Assembly (NCBI GenBank): GCA_027319585.1
Contig: DAHVMY010000034.1
Location: 1 to 18,953, forward strand
DNA from: AG-12 sp027319585
GTDB taxonomy: Bacteria > Chloroflexota > Dormibacteria > Aeolococcales > Bog-877
Direction of reading: 5' to 3'
DNA length: 18,953 bases
Shown here: one piece after another, positions 7,766-14,123 of the stretch
Layout: each line of letters begins with the position of its first letter
Position numbering within the stretch: the stretch's first letter is position 1
Program-made: the position numbers and the translations under genes
Notes under the pieces: generated by a model
What the model was told of the DNA's origin: nothing
Databases searched by the model: none
Seen by the model: the letters and a program-made list of their open reading frames with translations, nothing else

Positions 7766-8626
7766 TCATGCGCGGTGGTCACCCGCCAGGGCAAGCTCCT
7801 TGAGGCGCTCCACGTTGGCCAGATCGGGGCCCTGATGCTCCAGCCCGGGAACCTCCAGGATGAACGGGGCCCGGCTCAGGAGAGGGTCGTGGAGCATCCG
7901 TCGGAACGCCTCCCGACCGATGTAGCCGTCGCCGATGTTCTCGTGGCGGTCGCGGTTGGAGCCGAGCGGAGCCTTGGAGTCGTTGGCGTGGATCGCCCAC
8001 AGCAGATCACCTCCCACCTCGCGCTCCAACTCGTCGCGCATGGCATCGAGGCCCTCCGGGGTCGTGAGCTCATACCCCGCTGTGAACGCGTGCGCCGTGT
8101 CCAGGCAGAGGCCCACCCGCGGGTCATCGACCGCCCGGATCATCTGCCCGATCTGGGCGAAGGTGCTGCCGACGTTGTCACCGGCGCCCGCGCTGTTCTC
8201 GATCAGGAGGCGACTCTCGCCGCCCGCGGTCCGCAGCGCCTGGCGCATCGCCTGCGCCATCTGCTCCAGGGTCTGGTCGAAGCCGCGTCCCTTGTGCGAC
8301 CCGGGGTGGAAGATTACCCCGGCCGCTCCCAGGCGATTGGCAAGGTCCAGATAGTGGGTGAGCGCGGCCTGGGAGGAAACCAGCAGGTCCTCCCGCGCGG
8401 TCGCCAGGTTGATGAGGTACACGGCGTGGAAGAAGAAGTCGCTGAGCCCGGTCTCGGCGAGGCGCTGGTGAAAGCGCTCGACCGTGGCCGCGTCCGGCTC
8501 CAGCTGCCGCCACGTCTGCGGCGGCGTGGGGTGGATCTGGACCGCCTCCGCCCCGATCTCCAGCGCCCGGTCGAAGGAGTTCACGATGCCTCCCTTGGTG
8601 GACACGTGGGCGCCGATGACTGCCAT
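7766..8626 (-). CDS. nfo: Deoxyribonuclease IV (AP endonuclease)
   Basis: Cuts DNA 5' of abasic sites in base excision repair. The protein has 286 residues, typical for the family, and a TIM-barrel with three zinc ions. Visible motifs are GAHVSTKGG (6-14), FHPGSHKG with a zinc His, LLIENSAGAGDNVG with the zinc Glu, LCLDTAHAFTAGYEL with Asp and His, AIHANDSKAPLGSNRDRHENIG and ILEVPG. All metal ligands expected from the E. coli enzyme appear to be present. The ATG at 8626 follows the lipoprotein stop by one base (TGAgATG), so translation is probably coupled. No good ribosome site is seen, which supports coupling. Confidence 0.95.
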   Translation of the reverse strand: MAVIGAHVSTKGGIVNSFDRALEIGAEAVQIHPTPPQTWRQLEPDAATVERFHQRLAETGLSDFFFHAVYLINLATAREDLLVSSQAALTHYLDLANRLGAAGVIFHPGSHKGRGFDQTLEQMAQAMRQALRTAGGESRLLIENSAGAGDNVGSTFAQIGQMIRAVDDPRVGLCLDTAHAFTAGYELTTPEGLDAMRDELEREVGGDLLWAIHANDSKAPLGSNRDRHENIGDGYIGREAFRRMLHDPLLSRAPFILEVPGLEHQGPDLANVERLKELALAGDHRA

Positions 8627-8627
8627 C

Positions 8628-9359
8628 TCAGCCGCTCTGGGCCGTGGCCGGCGGAACGTAGACGTGGTCCGAAGGTGGCGGCGAGATCGTCCCGATCTGC
8701 CCGAACTGGGTGTAGGTGAGTGAGATCGGGCTCTTCCCGGCGACCGTCAGCTCCAGCAAGCGATAGCTCCCCTTGGCGATGTACAGACGCAATGATGAGC
8801 CTCCGGCCCCCTCCTCCACCAGCCATGCGGCTAGGCCATTCAGCTCCGTGGAGGCGATCGTGTGGGGGGCATCGAGGTAGCGGGCTATGGTCCTGCCTAT
8901 CCCCGGGCCGGCAAACGGGGCGATGCTCTGCAGGTAGTGCTGGGCGGTGGCGGGCGGCTGCTCGATCCAGGTGGTGGCAGGGTTGAGGTTGCCCGGCAGG
9001 GCGGTGACCCCCAGCTGCTGCAGCCCCAGAGGAGAGAGCACGAACACCTTCTTCGCCACCGCCATCACCCTGAGGCTGAGGGTGGGTGAGCCGGGAACCC
9101 GGGTCACCACACTGCCTGAGAAGTCGCCGTTTGGCAGGGTCGCGACCGAGAAGGTGGTGGTGGTCCCTCCGGCTGAGGCGCTCCCGGAGATCCGGTAGGA
9201 GGAGTCCGCCATGGCCGCCGCCGTCCTGGTGGCGAGCCCGGCAGAGCTGGGCGGGGACTGCCCACAGGAGGCAAGCACCGCCGCCAACAGGGGGACCACG
9301 GCCACCAGCAAGGTCGGGCGCAACAGGGCGCCCGGTCTGCAGCGGGCCACCGCCCGCAC
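8628..9359 (-). CDS. Secreted lipoprotein, possibly LppX/LprG-like
   Basis: Predicted lipoprotein of 243 residues. A basic N-terminus and hydrophobic stretch (about 11-30) end in the lipobox L-A-S-C with the lipidated Cys at 32, followed by a Ser/Pro linker. The mature part alternates short beta strands (SSYRISGSASAGGTTTTFSV, SLRLYIAKGSYRLLELTVAG) and ends in SLTYTQFGQIGTISPPPSD, a layout seen in LolA-fold lipoproteins such as LppX/LprG that bind lipids. This family link is tentative. The start GTG at 9359 is weakly supported; a GTG at 9350 is the alternative. It sits between the exchanger and nfo genes in the operon, with a one-base gap to nfo. Its role with these neighbours is not known. 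Confidence 0.75.
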   Translation of the reverse strand: MRAVARCRPGALLRPTLLVAVVPLLAAVLASCGQSPPSSAGLATRTAAAMADSSYRISGSASAGGTTTTFSVATLPNGDFSGSVVTRVPGSPTLSLRVMAVAKKVFVLSPLGLQQLGVTALPGNLNPATTWIEQPPATAQHYLQSIAPFAGPGIGRTIARYLDAPHTIASTELNGLAAWLVEEGAGGSSLRLYIAKGSYRLLELTVAGKSPISLTYTQFGQIGTISPPPSDHVYVPPATAQSG

Positions 9360-9381
9360 CCCGTTCAGGGCCGCTCCGCCA

Positions 9382-10372
9382 TCAGGGTCGGGCGACCACC
9401 ACCGCCACCACGTAGAGAGCATAGAGTCCGATCCCGGCTGGAGCCACGATCCTGGCATCCAGCCCCCGGTCCCCGATCGCGGCCATGGCGACCAGGGCCC
9501 CGGTGGCGGTCGCGGCCGCCGCCAGGAAGCCGATTCCCGACGGATCTCCAGGGGGTGAAGCACAGACCGATGATCGCGGGAAGAGTCGCCTGGAACACCA
9601 TCGCCCCGGTGACGTTGCCCAGGGCCAGCACATCCTTGCCGCGGGCCACCCAGAGCGAGCCCGCGGCCATCTCGGGAAGTTCGGTCGCGAGCGGTACCAG
9701 CAGTAGCGCCAGCACCAGCGCTGAGAGTCCGAGGGCGGCGGCGATGCCGTGCAGGGCCAGCAGGAAGAGCTCGCTGGCAAGGGCGAGCCCGACCAGGGCG
9801 ATCACGAGTTGGGCGATTCCCAGCAGCGCCCCGGGGTCCTGCCGTCCGCGCAGCCAGCGGCCGAGGAGCAGCCTTTCCCCGACTGCGGCAGGTGCCGCGG
9901 CCGCCGCCTGGTGCAGGCTGCGGACGACGAACAACGCGTATAGCCCGGCCAGCAAGAGCGCGTCCAGGTACCGCCAGGGGGTGGGCACGAACGCTCCCAG
10001 GATGAGGAGCACGTAGCTCGCGACAAAGGTGTTGAGCACACTCCGGCTGGGTCCGGGCGGGACCAGGAGCCGGGGACGGCCACAGGCGAGACCGACGCAG
10101 GCGGTGAGCCCCAAGCCGACCGTCGCCAGCATGAAGGGAGCTCCCAGGATCGCCCCGGTGGCCGTCTGGGCGGCGACCGCCCCGCCGCCCACCAGCGCCA
10201 CCACCGGGACGATGCTCTCCGGCAGGGCGGTTCCGATCGCCGCCAGCACGCTGCCGGTGACCTGGTGGCCCAGCCCCAGCCTGTCCGCCTCCCACTCGAC
10301 CGCGTTGGTGAAGAGGGCCGCGGAGGCCAGCATCAGCGCGAGCCCTCCCAGGAAGAGGGCGGCTACCCCCAC
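9382..10372 (-). CDS. Sodium/calcium exchanger-family membrane transporter, with one probable frameshift
   Basis: Integral membrane antiporter of the CaCA superfamily, about 329 residues after correction. The two inverted alpha repeats are clear: AIGTALPESIVPVVALVGGG with GAILGAPFML near the start, and ATELPEMAAGSLWVARGKDV with GNVTGAMVFQATLP in the second half; the acidic GTALPES / ATELPE residues bind the cation. About ten hydrophobic helices are visible. After LCFTPW the main frame loses its membrane character, while a neighbouring frame gives GIGFLAAAATATGALVAMAA and GIGLYALYVVAVVVARP to the stop at 9382. The shift lies at 9545-9556, next to a run of five C on the coding strand. GTG 10372 overlaps the NUDIX stop by 10 bp. 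The transported ion (Ca2+, Na+ or H+) cannot be told. Confidence 0.8.
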
Positions 10373-10875
10373 CCGGCGGTCCGGCCCCGCTTCCCGACGA
10401 GGTGGCCGAGCCCGGCCCCAACCCCCGCCGTCAAATTCAGGCCGTGGCGAACCACATCGCTGAGGCCCACCACCTGCCAGCGCTCGAACGGCTGCTCCGA
10501 GCTCGGAGCCAGCGCGTCCCGCAGCCTGGTCGGATACCAGGGGAAGAGCGCTCGCGGGAGCTGGTCCACCGAGACCCAGGAGAGCCGCAGCGCCTCCCTG
10601 GTCGGGGCCGGAACTCCACCCACCGGGCGGGCGAGGAAGACCTGGTCGGTGCCCAGCCGGATCCCCCGGAAGTGGTAGGTCCCGGTCAGCCGCAGAAGCT
10701 CGATCTCGAGGCCGCACTCCTCCGCCGTCTCCCGCACCACCGTGGCGGCGGGATCCTCCCCCGGTCCCACGTGGCCCCCGGGCGGCTCCCAGCCCGGCGG
10801 CCAGGGGCGCAGCTGGAGCAGGACCCGACCGCGATCGTCGGCGATCACGGCCTGCGCACCGACTATGCGGCCCAT
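10363..10875 (-). CDS. NUDIX hydrolase
   Basis: Small hydrolase of about 170 residues that would cleave a nucleoside diphosphate linked to another group. The NUDIX box is complete: G34-x5-E40, then R48-E49-x-x-E52-E53-x-G55, within GGHVGPGEDPAATVVRETAE. The start MGRIVGAQAVIADDRGRVLL is typical for the family. ATG 10875 lies two bases after the protease stop (TAGagATG); an in-frame ATG at 10890 overlaps that gene. The C-terminal about 45 residues (after LAPSSEQPFERW) extend beyond the catalytic fold. The substrate cannot be predicted; the position in a mixed housekeeping operon suggests cleaning of damaged or excess nucleotides, but this is inference. Confidence 0.88.
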   Translation of the reverse strand: MGRIVGAQAVIADDRGRVLLQLRPWPPGWEPPGGHVGPGEDPAATVVRETAEECGLEIELLRLTGTYHFRGIRLGTDQVFLARPVGGVPAPTREALRLSWVSVDQLPRALFPWYPTRLRDALAPSSEQPFERWQVVGLSDVVRHGLNLTAGVGAGLGHLVGKRGRTAGWG

Positions 10876-10877
10876 CT

Positions 10878-11660
10878 CTAACCCAGGCATGGGGTGCCCA
10901 GAGCCTGGGCGAGGGAGGCCCCGCCCGGGGTCAGCGCCCAGAGGATGCTGGGGAAGTAGATCCCCGGAGGCGGCCCGCCCACGACATGGGCCCAGAGGGT
11001 GTTGAACACGTCCAGGATTCCCGAGTACAGAGGGCTGGCGCCTCCCAGGAGGCCGGGCACCACCAGGATCACGAGGATCAGGGCGATGAAGAGGCCGTTG
11101 CGATGCAGCGCCATCCACTGGAAGAAGCTCGGGAACTCGCCCCCCAGCAAGCCCTCGGCGACCCCGAATCCGTCCAGGGGAGGGATCGGGATCAGGTTGA
11201 AGAGGCAGAGGATGACGTTGACGTAGAACGCCTCCACCAAGAACCAGTACACAAAGCCCAGGGCAGGCAGGTTGAAGCTCGGCACCAGGCAGGTGCTGAG
11301 GCTGGGGTCCGCCGCCAGCAGGGCGCGCAGCACCAGCCCGATCGCGGCCGCCATCACCAGATTGCTGAGCGGTCCGGCCGCGGAGAGCCAGGCGCGCTGG
11401 TAGCCCCGGCGCACGTAGGCCGGGTTGTACAGGACCGGCCGCGCGAAGCCGAACCCGATCACCAGCAGCATCACCAGTCCGAAGGGGTCGATCTGGTCGG
11501 CGGGATTCAGGCTGAGCCGCCCCTGGCGGCGGGGGGTGGGATCGCCGTAGCCGTTGGCGACCGCCGCGTGACAGAACTCGTGGACCGTGAACCCCAGGGC
11601 GATCCCGGGGATGGCGAAGATGACCAGGACCAGGTAGAACTCGACGCCGCTGCCGAGCAC
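10878..11660 (-). CDS. M50 site-2-type intramembrane metalloprotease
   Basis: Zinc protease that cuts inside the membrane, 260 residues. The zinc motif HEFCH is at residues 27-31 within GFTVHEFCHAAVANGYGD, and the second zinc ligand is the Asp at 163 in NLIPIPPLDGF. Hydrophobic helices lie at about 8-26, 60-75, 92-115, 133-157 and 182-203. There is no PDZ domain, so it belongs to the short group of bacterial M50 enzymes (FpvI/YwhC-like). GTG 11660 follows the stop of the small upstream gene by five bases, without a strong ribosome site. Such enzymes release transcription factors or clear membrane peptides. Its neighbour is an ArsA/Get3 ATPase, which makes a role in membrane protein handling plausible but unproven. 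Confidence 0.9.
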   Translation of the reverse strand: MLGSGVEFYLVLVIFAIPGIALGFTVHEFCHAAVANGYGDPTPRRQGRLSLNPADQIDPFGLVMLLVIGFGFARPVLYNPAYVRRGYQRAWLSAAGPLSNLVMAAAIGLVLRALLAADPSLSTCLVPSFNLPALGFVYWFLVEAFYVNVILCLFNLIPIPPLDGFGVAEGLLGGEFPSFFQWMALHRNGLFIALILVILVVPGLLGGASPLYSGILDVFNTLWAHVVGGPPPGIYFPSILWALTPGGASLAQALGTPCLG

Positions 11661-11665
11661 CCCGG

Positions 11666-11899
11666 TCAGTCCAGGGGGATTCTGCGAACCCGGCGGCGAA
11701 AGCCGGTGTCGGGCGGGGCTTCCTGGTGGTGCTCCAGCGCCGCGATCGCCGCCAGCAGCAGCTCCCGCTGCGCCCTGATCAGGTGAAGCCGCGCCTCCGG
11801 CGGCAGCAGCTCCTCGACCTGGCCGGCCGCGTGCAGGATCGCCTCCCCCACCACCCGCAGCGCCTGCTCACCGACGTTCACCGTCGTGGAGCGCCGCAT
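11666..11899 (-). CDS. Small helical protein between arsA and the M50 protease
   Basis: I do not recognise this 77-residue protein. It appears almost wholly helical: an N-terminal segment VGEQALRVVGEAILHAAGQV, then VEELLPPEARLHLIRAQREL and LLAAIAALEHH, followed by a short basic tail (FRRRVRR). No membrane segment or metal motif is visible. The ATG at 11899 shares four bases with the arsA stop (ATGA), so it is almost certainly translated with arsA, and it ends five bases before the M50 gene. Helix phasing with Leu/Ala heptads suggests a helical bundle or a partner protein for ArsA. Codon usage matches its neighbours, which supports a real gene. Confidence 0.75.
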   Translation of the reverse strand: MRRSTTVNVGEQALRVVGEAILHAAGQVEELLPPEARLHLIRAQRELLLAAIAALEHHQEAPPDTGFRRRVRRIPLD

Positions 11900-13068
11900 C
11901 AGCTGGCCTTCGAAAAGTGGATCATGAGCTGTCCCTCCTCGAGATGGGCGGAAGTGGTCTCCTTGCCCCGCAGCACCCGCGGCAGCGAGATCTCGCGCTT
12001 GTAGGGGCCGACGCTGATGTAGAGCTCATCCTCCTTCTGAGTCAGCTCCACCTGCTCCCGGCTGACGAACGGCATCTTCAGGGAGAGGATGTACTCGTCG
12101 CCGACCTTGCGCAACGCCTGGGACTTGGCGCTGTAGAGGATCGCCTCCGGCTCGGTCTCGCCGAAGAGCGAACGGCCCAGCTCGTCCAGGTTGTCGGGGC
12201 CGACGATCTCATGGTCGAAGAGGCGGGATTGGAGGATCGGCAGGGGGGCGAAGGTCTCCTCTACCTGGGTCTGATAGCGGGCCTGGACCCCCCGCCAGTC
12301 GTTGAAGTAGCCGTCCCCGACCTCCGGGGGCAGCACCCGGTTCACCAGCACAGCGTCCACCTGGTAGTCGTAGAGGTTGAGGTAGGTGAACGCCCGCTGG
12401 GCCTCCTTGATCACCATCTTCTCCAGGTTGAGGACGATCCTCACGGTGCAGGACTTGGGGTCCGAGAGGACCTCCTTCATGGAGTCCAGATCCACCAGCA
12501 GCTGACGCACCGAGCCGTAGATCTCATCGGCGGGCAGCGGGATCCCGACGAACGGCTGCACCATCGGACGGGCCAGCTTCATCACCCGCCGCTCGATCGG
12601 GAATATCTTGTTGAGATACCAGCGCGCCACATCGGGGAAGGCCAGCAGCTGCAGGGTCTCCCCGGTGGGGGCGCAGTCCACCACCAGCACGTCGAACAGC
12701 CCCTGCTCGGAGTGGCGCCGGATCCACATCAGGCTCGCCACCTCCTCCATCCCCGGCGGGGTCGCCAGCTCCTCCGCGATGATGTCGTCGACCCCCTGGG
12801 AGTTGAACAGGCTCGCGAGGTACTCGTGGATCTTCTCCCAGTGTCCCTCCATCTCGTGGAGCGCGTTGACCTCCTGGGCGAAGAGGTTTTCTCCGATCTG
12901 GACGGGCTCGGGGCCGATCTCGCAGTCGAGTGAGTCGCCCAGGCTGTGGGCGGCATCGGTGGAGATGACCAGCGTCTTGAGCCCGCGCCGCGCGCAGCGC
13001 ACGGCGGTGGCGGCCGCGATCGTGGTCTTGCCCACCCCACCCTTGCCCGTGTAGAGGATCACCCGCAT
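11899..13068 (-). CDS. ArsA/Get3-type ATPase with C-terminal HSP20-like domain
   Basis: SIMIBI-class ATPase of 389 residues. The deviant Walker A motif GKGGVGKTT is at 8-16, the switch I motif ISTDAAHSLGD at 35-45, and switch II lies in VVDCAPTGETLQLL. A hydrophobic helical region (IFPIERRVMKLARPMVQPFV) follows, as in client-binding Get3 domains. From about residue 325 the chain becomes a beta-rich alpha-crystallin-like module (YILSLKMPFVSREQVEL, ELYISVGPYKREISLP, QLMIHF) typical of ArsA_HSP20. There is a single ATPase half, not the duplicated form of plasmid ArsA, and the arsenite-binding Cys triad and the Get3 zinc CxxC are not seen. No ars genes are nearby. It heads an eight-gene operon. 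Arsenite export is therefore unlikely; membrane-protein targeting or chaperone activity is more plausible. Confidence 0.9.
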   Translation of the reverse strand: MRVILYTGKGGVGKTTIAAATAVRCARRGLKTLVISTDAAHSLGDSLDCEIGPEPVQIGENLFAQEVNALHEMEGHWEKIHEYLASLFNSQGVDDIIAEELATPPGMEEVASLMWIRRHSEQGLFDVLVVDCAPTGETLQLLAFPDVARWYLNKIFPIERRVMKLARPMVQPFVGIPLPADEIYGSVRQLLVDLDSMKEVLSDPKSCTVRIVLNLEKMVIKEAQRAFTYLNLYDYQVDAVLVNRVLPPEVGDGYFNDWRGVQARYQTQVEETFAPLPILQSRLFDHEIVGPDNLDELGRSLFGETEPEAILYSAKSQALRKVGDEYILSLKMPFVSREQVELTQKEDELYISVGPYKREISLPRVLRGKETTSAHLEEGQLMIHFSKAS

Positions 13069-13075
13069 GGCGCCG

Positions 13076-13081
13076 AGTATA
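13076..13081 (-). promoter_or_regulatory. -10 box of a probable leaderless arsA promoter
   Basis: TATACT on the minus strand (five of six bases match TATAAT) ends seven bases before the ATG at 13068, so transcription should begin at or next to the start codon. There is no Shine-Dalgarno sequence before this ATG. The -35 region (about 13098-13104) is weak and lies within CCTGG-GAGTT-CCAGG (13091-13105), a possible operator. Confidence 0.55.
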
Positions 13082-13114
13082 GGGGCCGATCCTGGGAGTT
13101 CCAGGAGTTCGGGA

Positions 13115-13642
13115 TCAGTGCAGGAAGAGCAGCCCCGCGATGACCAGCACCAGCATCACCGCCGAAACCACCAGCACCCGCCGAATGTCCAGGGGCAGAT
13201 ATGGAGTCCGGTCCAGCGGCACGGCGGGGCCCTCATCCAGCGGCTCCAGGGTCGCCTCCTGGCGGCGGCGGATCTCGGCCCTGCCCACGACCCGGTCGCG
13301 CCGGGGGAGCAGCGACGCGCTGCTGGAGGAGGCCGTGGCCGGATCGGTCGTCACCGCGGAGGGTGCCGCCGCGGCGCCCGTGGGGGCCGGGGACCGGCGC
13401 AGGGGCAGCCGCGAGGCTGCGGCCTCGGAGGAGGTGGGAGCGGCCTCAGGGACGCTGGCCGCGATTGCCGCGGGCTCCTGGGCCGAAGATTCGTCGGCGA
13501 CCGCGCCCTTGTTGGCGCGCTCCCCCTGGGGACGCCTTCTGGGCGGCGTCGCCGCCCGGCGCTTGGTACGTCTGGCCAATTTCGGCTCCGCTGGAATTGG
13601 GCCCCGGGGACCCTTACTGACGAGCTTCGCCAGTCTACCCAA
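13115..13642 (-). CDS. Putative tail-anchored membrane protein with disordered basic N-terminus
   Basis: I do not recognise a family for this 175-residue protein. The first 40 residues are rich in Lys/Arg (LARRTKRRAATPPRRRPQGE), then come about 75 residues of Ala/Ser/Pro low complexity, a charged segment RDRVVGRAEIRRRQEATLEP and finally one hydrophobic helix, VLVVSAVMLVLVIAGLLFLH, at the extreme C-terminus. With no signal peptide, this is the topology of a tail-anchored protein with a cytosolic body. The TTG start at 13642 has only a weak ribosome site, so the true start may be elsewhere. The stop is 46 bp upstream of arsA, whose promoter lies in the gap. A real gene is likely because the C-terminal half keeps G/C-rich third positions and a coherent membrane helix. 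Confidence 0.65.
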   Translation of the reverse strand: MGRLAKLVSKGPRGPIPAEPKLARRTKRRAATPPRRRPQGERANKGAVADESSAQEPAAIAASVPEAAPTSSEAAASRLPLRRSPAPTGAAAAPSAVTTDPATASSSSASLLPRRDRVVGRAEIRRRQEATLEPLDEGPAVPLDRTPYLPLDIRRVLVVSAVMLVLVIAGLLFLH

Positions 13643-13775
13643 TGTCCCGCAACCGGGACCGGGAGGACGGTGCAGGCAGCGAGCGCCAGCGGGAGGGGCT
13701 CAGGTTGGCGAAGGAGGGGGACGAGGAAGTGCCAGCGCCCACTGCCTGCGTGGGCGATGCGTGTGGGGCCACATC

Positions 13776-13805
13776 TTGTGCCCGTCTGGTATTCAACCAC
13801 ATAAT
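13776..13805 (+). promoter_or_regulatory. Possible promoter inside the 481-bp intergenic region
   Basis: TTGTGC (three of six matches to TTGACA), 18 bp, then CATAAT (five of six matches to TATAAT). It lies in the most AT-rich part of the region. A transcript would start near 13812 and run through the inverted repeats at 13841-13936 towards the SPFH gene. The evidence is motif matching only. Confidence 0.3.
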
Positions 13806-13840
13806 GTTGTAGAGCGCAAGGGGTTGTGACATTTTCGTCA

Positions 13841-13936
13841 GCCGAAGACGGTCCTTCTGCCGGTAACCGGATGGCGCCACTTCGGCGGTGCCTCGCGATC
13901 CGCTCCCCCCTACCCCCTCTCCAATGGTCGAGCGGA
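13841..13936. repeat. Nested inverted repeats, possible structured RNA
   Basis: GCCGAAG (13841-13847) pairs with CTTCGGC (13880-13886) and encloses CCGGT-A-ACCGG (13860-13870). Next, TCCGCTC (13899-13905) pairs with GAGCGGA (13930-13936) around a C-rich loop. Two neighbouring 7-bp stems in a non-coding stretch could form a structured RNA or be protein-binding sites. I could not match them to a known riboswitch class. Confidence 0.35.
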
Positions 13937-14084
13937 AGCTTGCCCCTCGCGGCCTGAGCCGGTGGAGGACTCCGGCGGCGAGCATCCCGGCGCCCCGGCA
14001 GCGTGGCCGCCGCTTCGTCCGTGAACTGATCGCAGCTGGTGGCGGAGCTGGAGCGCGACCGCGCGGCTCGCGACCTCCGGCTCC

Positions 14085-14104
14085 CCCGCGCACTTTGGCG
14101 CGGG
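14085..14104. repeat. Perfect 7-bp hairpin upstream of the SPFH gene
   Basis: CCCGCGC-ACTTTG-GCGCGGG is a perfect inverted repeat with a six-base loop. It covers the place where a -35 box would be for the SPFH promoter, so it may be an operator. It could instead end a short upstream transcript, but the bases after it (TTCTGCT) are a poor U tract. Confidence 0.45.
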
Positions 14105-14107
14105 TTC

Positions 14108-14116
14108 TGCTAACGT
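14108..14116 (+). promoter_or_regulatory. Extended -10 box of a probable leaderless SPFH promoter
   Basis: TGCTAACGT combines a TGn extension with TAACGT and ends seven bases before the ATG at 14124. The spacing equals that seen before arsA, and there is no Shine-Dalgarno sequence, so a leaderless transcript is likely. Confidence 0.45.
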
Positions 14117-14123
14117 GCGGGCC

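Larger units (their letters stand above)
13643..14123. other. Intergenic region of 481 bp with inverted repeats
   Basis: No convincing protein gene is present. The centre (about 13790-13840) is clearly less GC-rich than the flanks and contains the promoter-like pair TTGTGC (13776-13781) and CATAAT (13800-13805), 18 bp apart, on the plus strand. Downstream are three inverted repeats, described separately. The region may carry the promoters of the two divergent neighbours, a long leader of the SPFH gene or a small RNA. Confidence 0.5.

Noticed and set aside
11899..13068. Arsenite efflux ATPase (arsenic resistance)
   Set aside because: There is one ATPase half, no arsenite-binding Cys triad, an HSP20-like tail and no arsB, arsC, arsD or arsR nearby.
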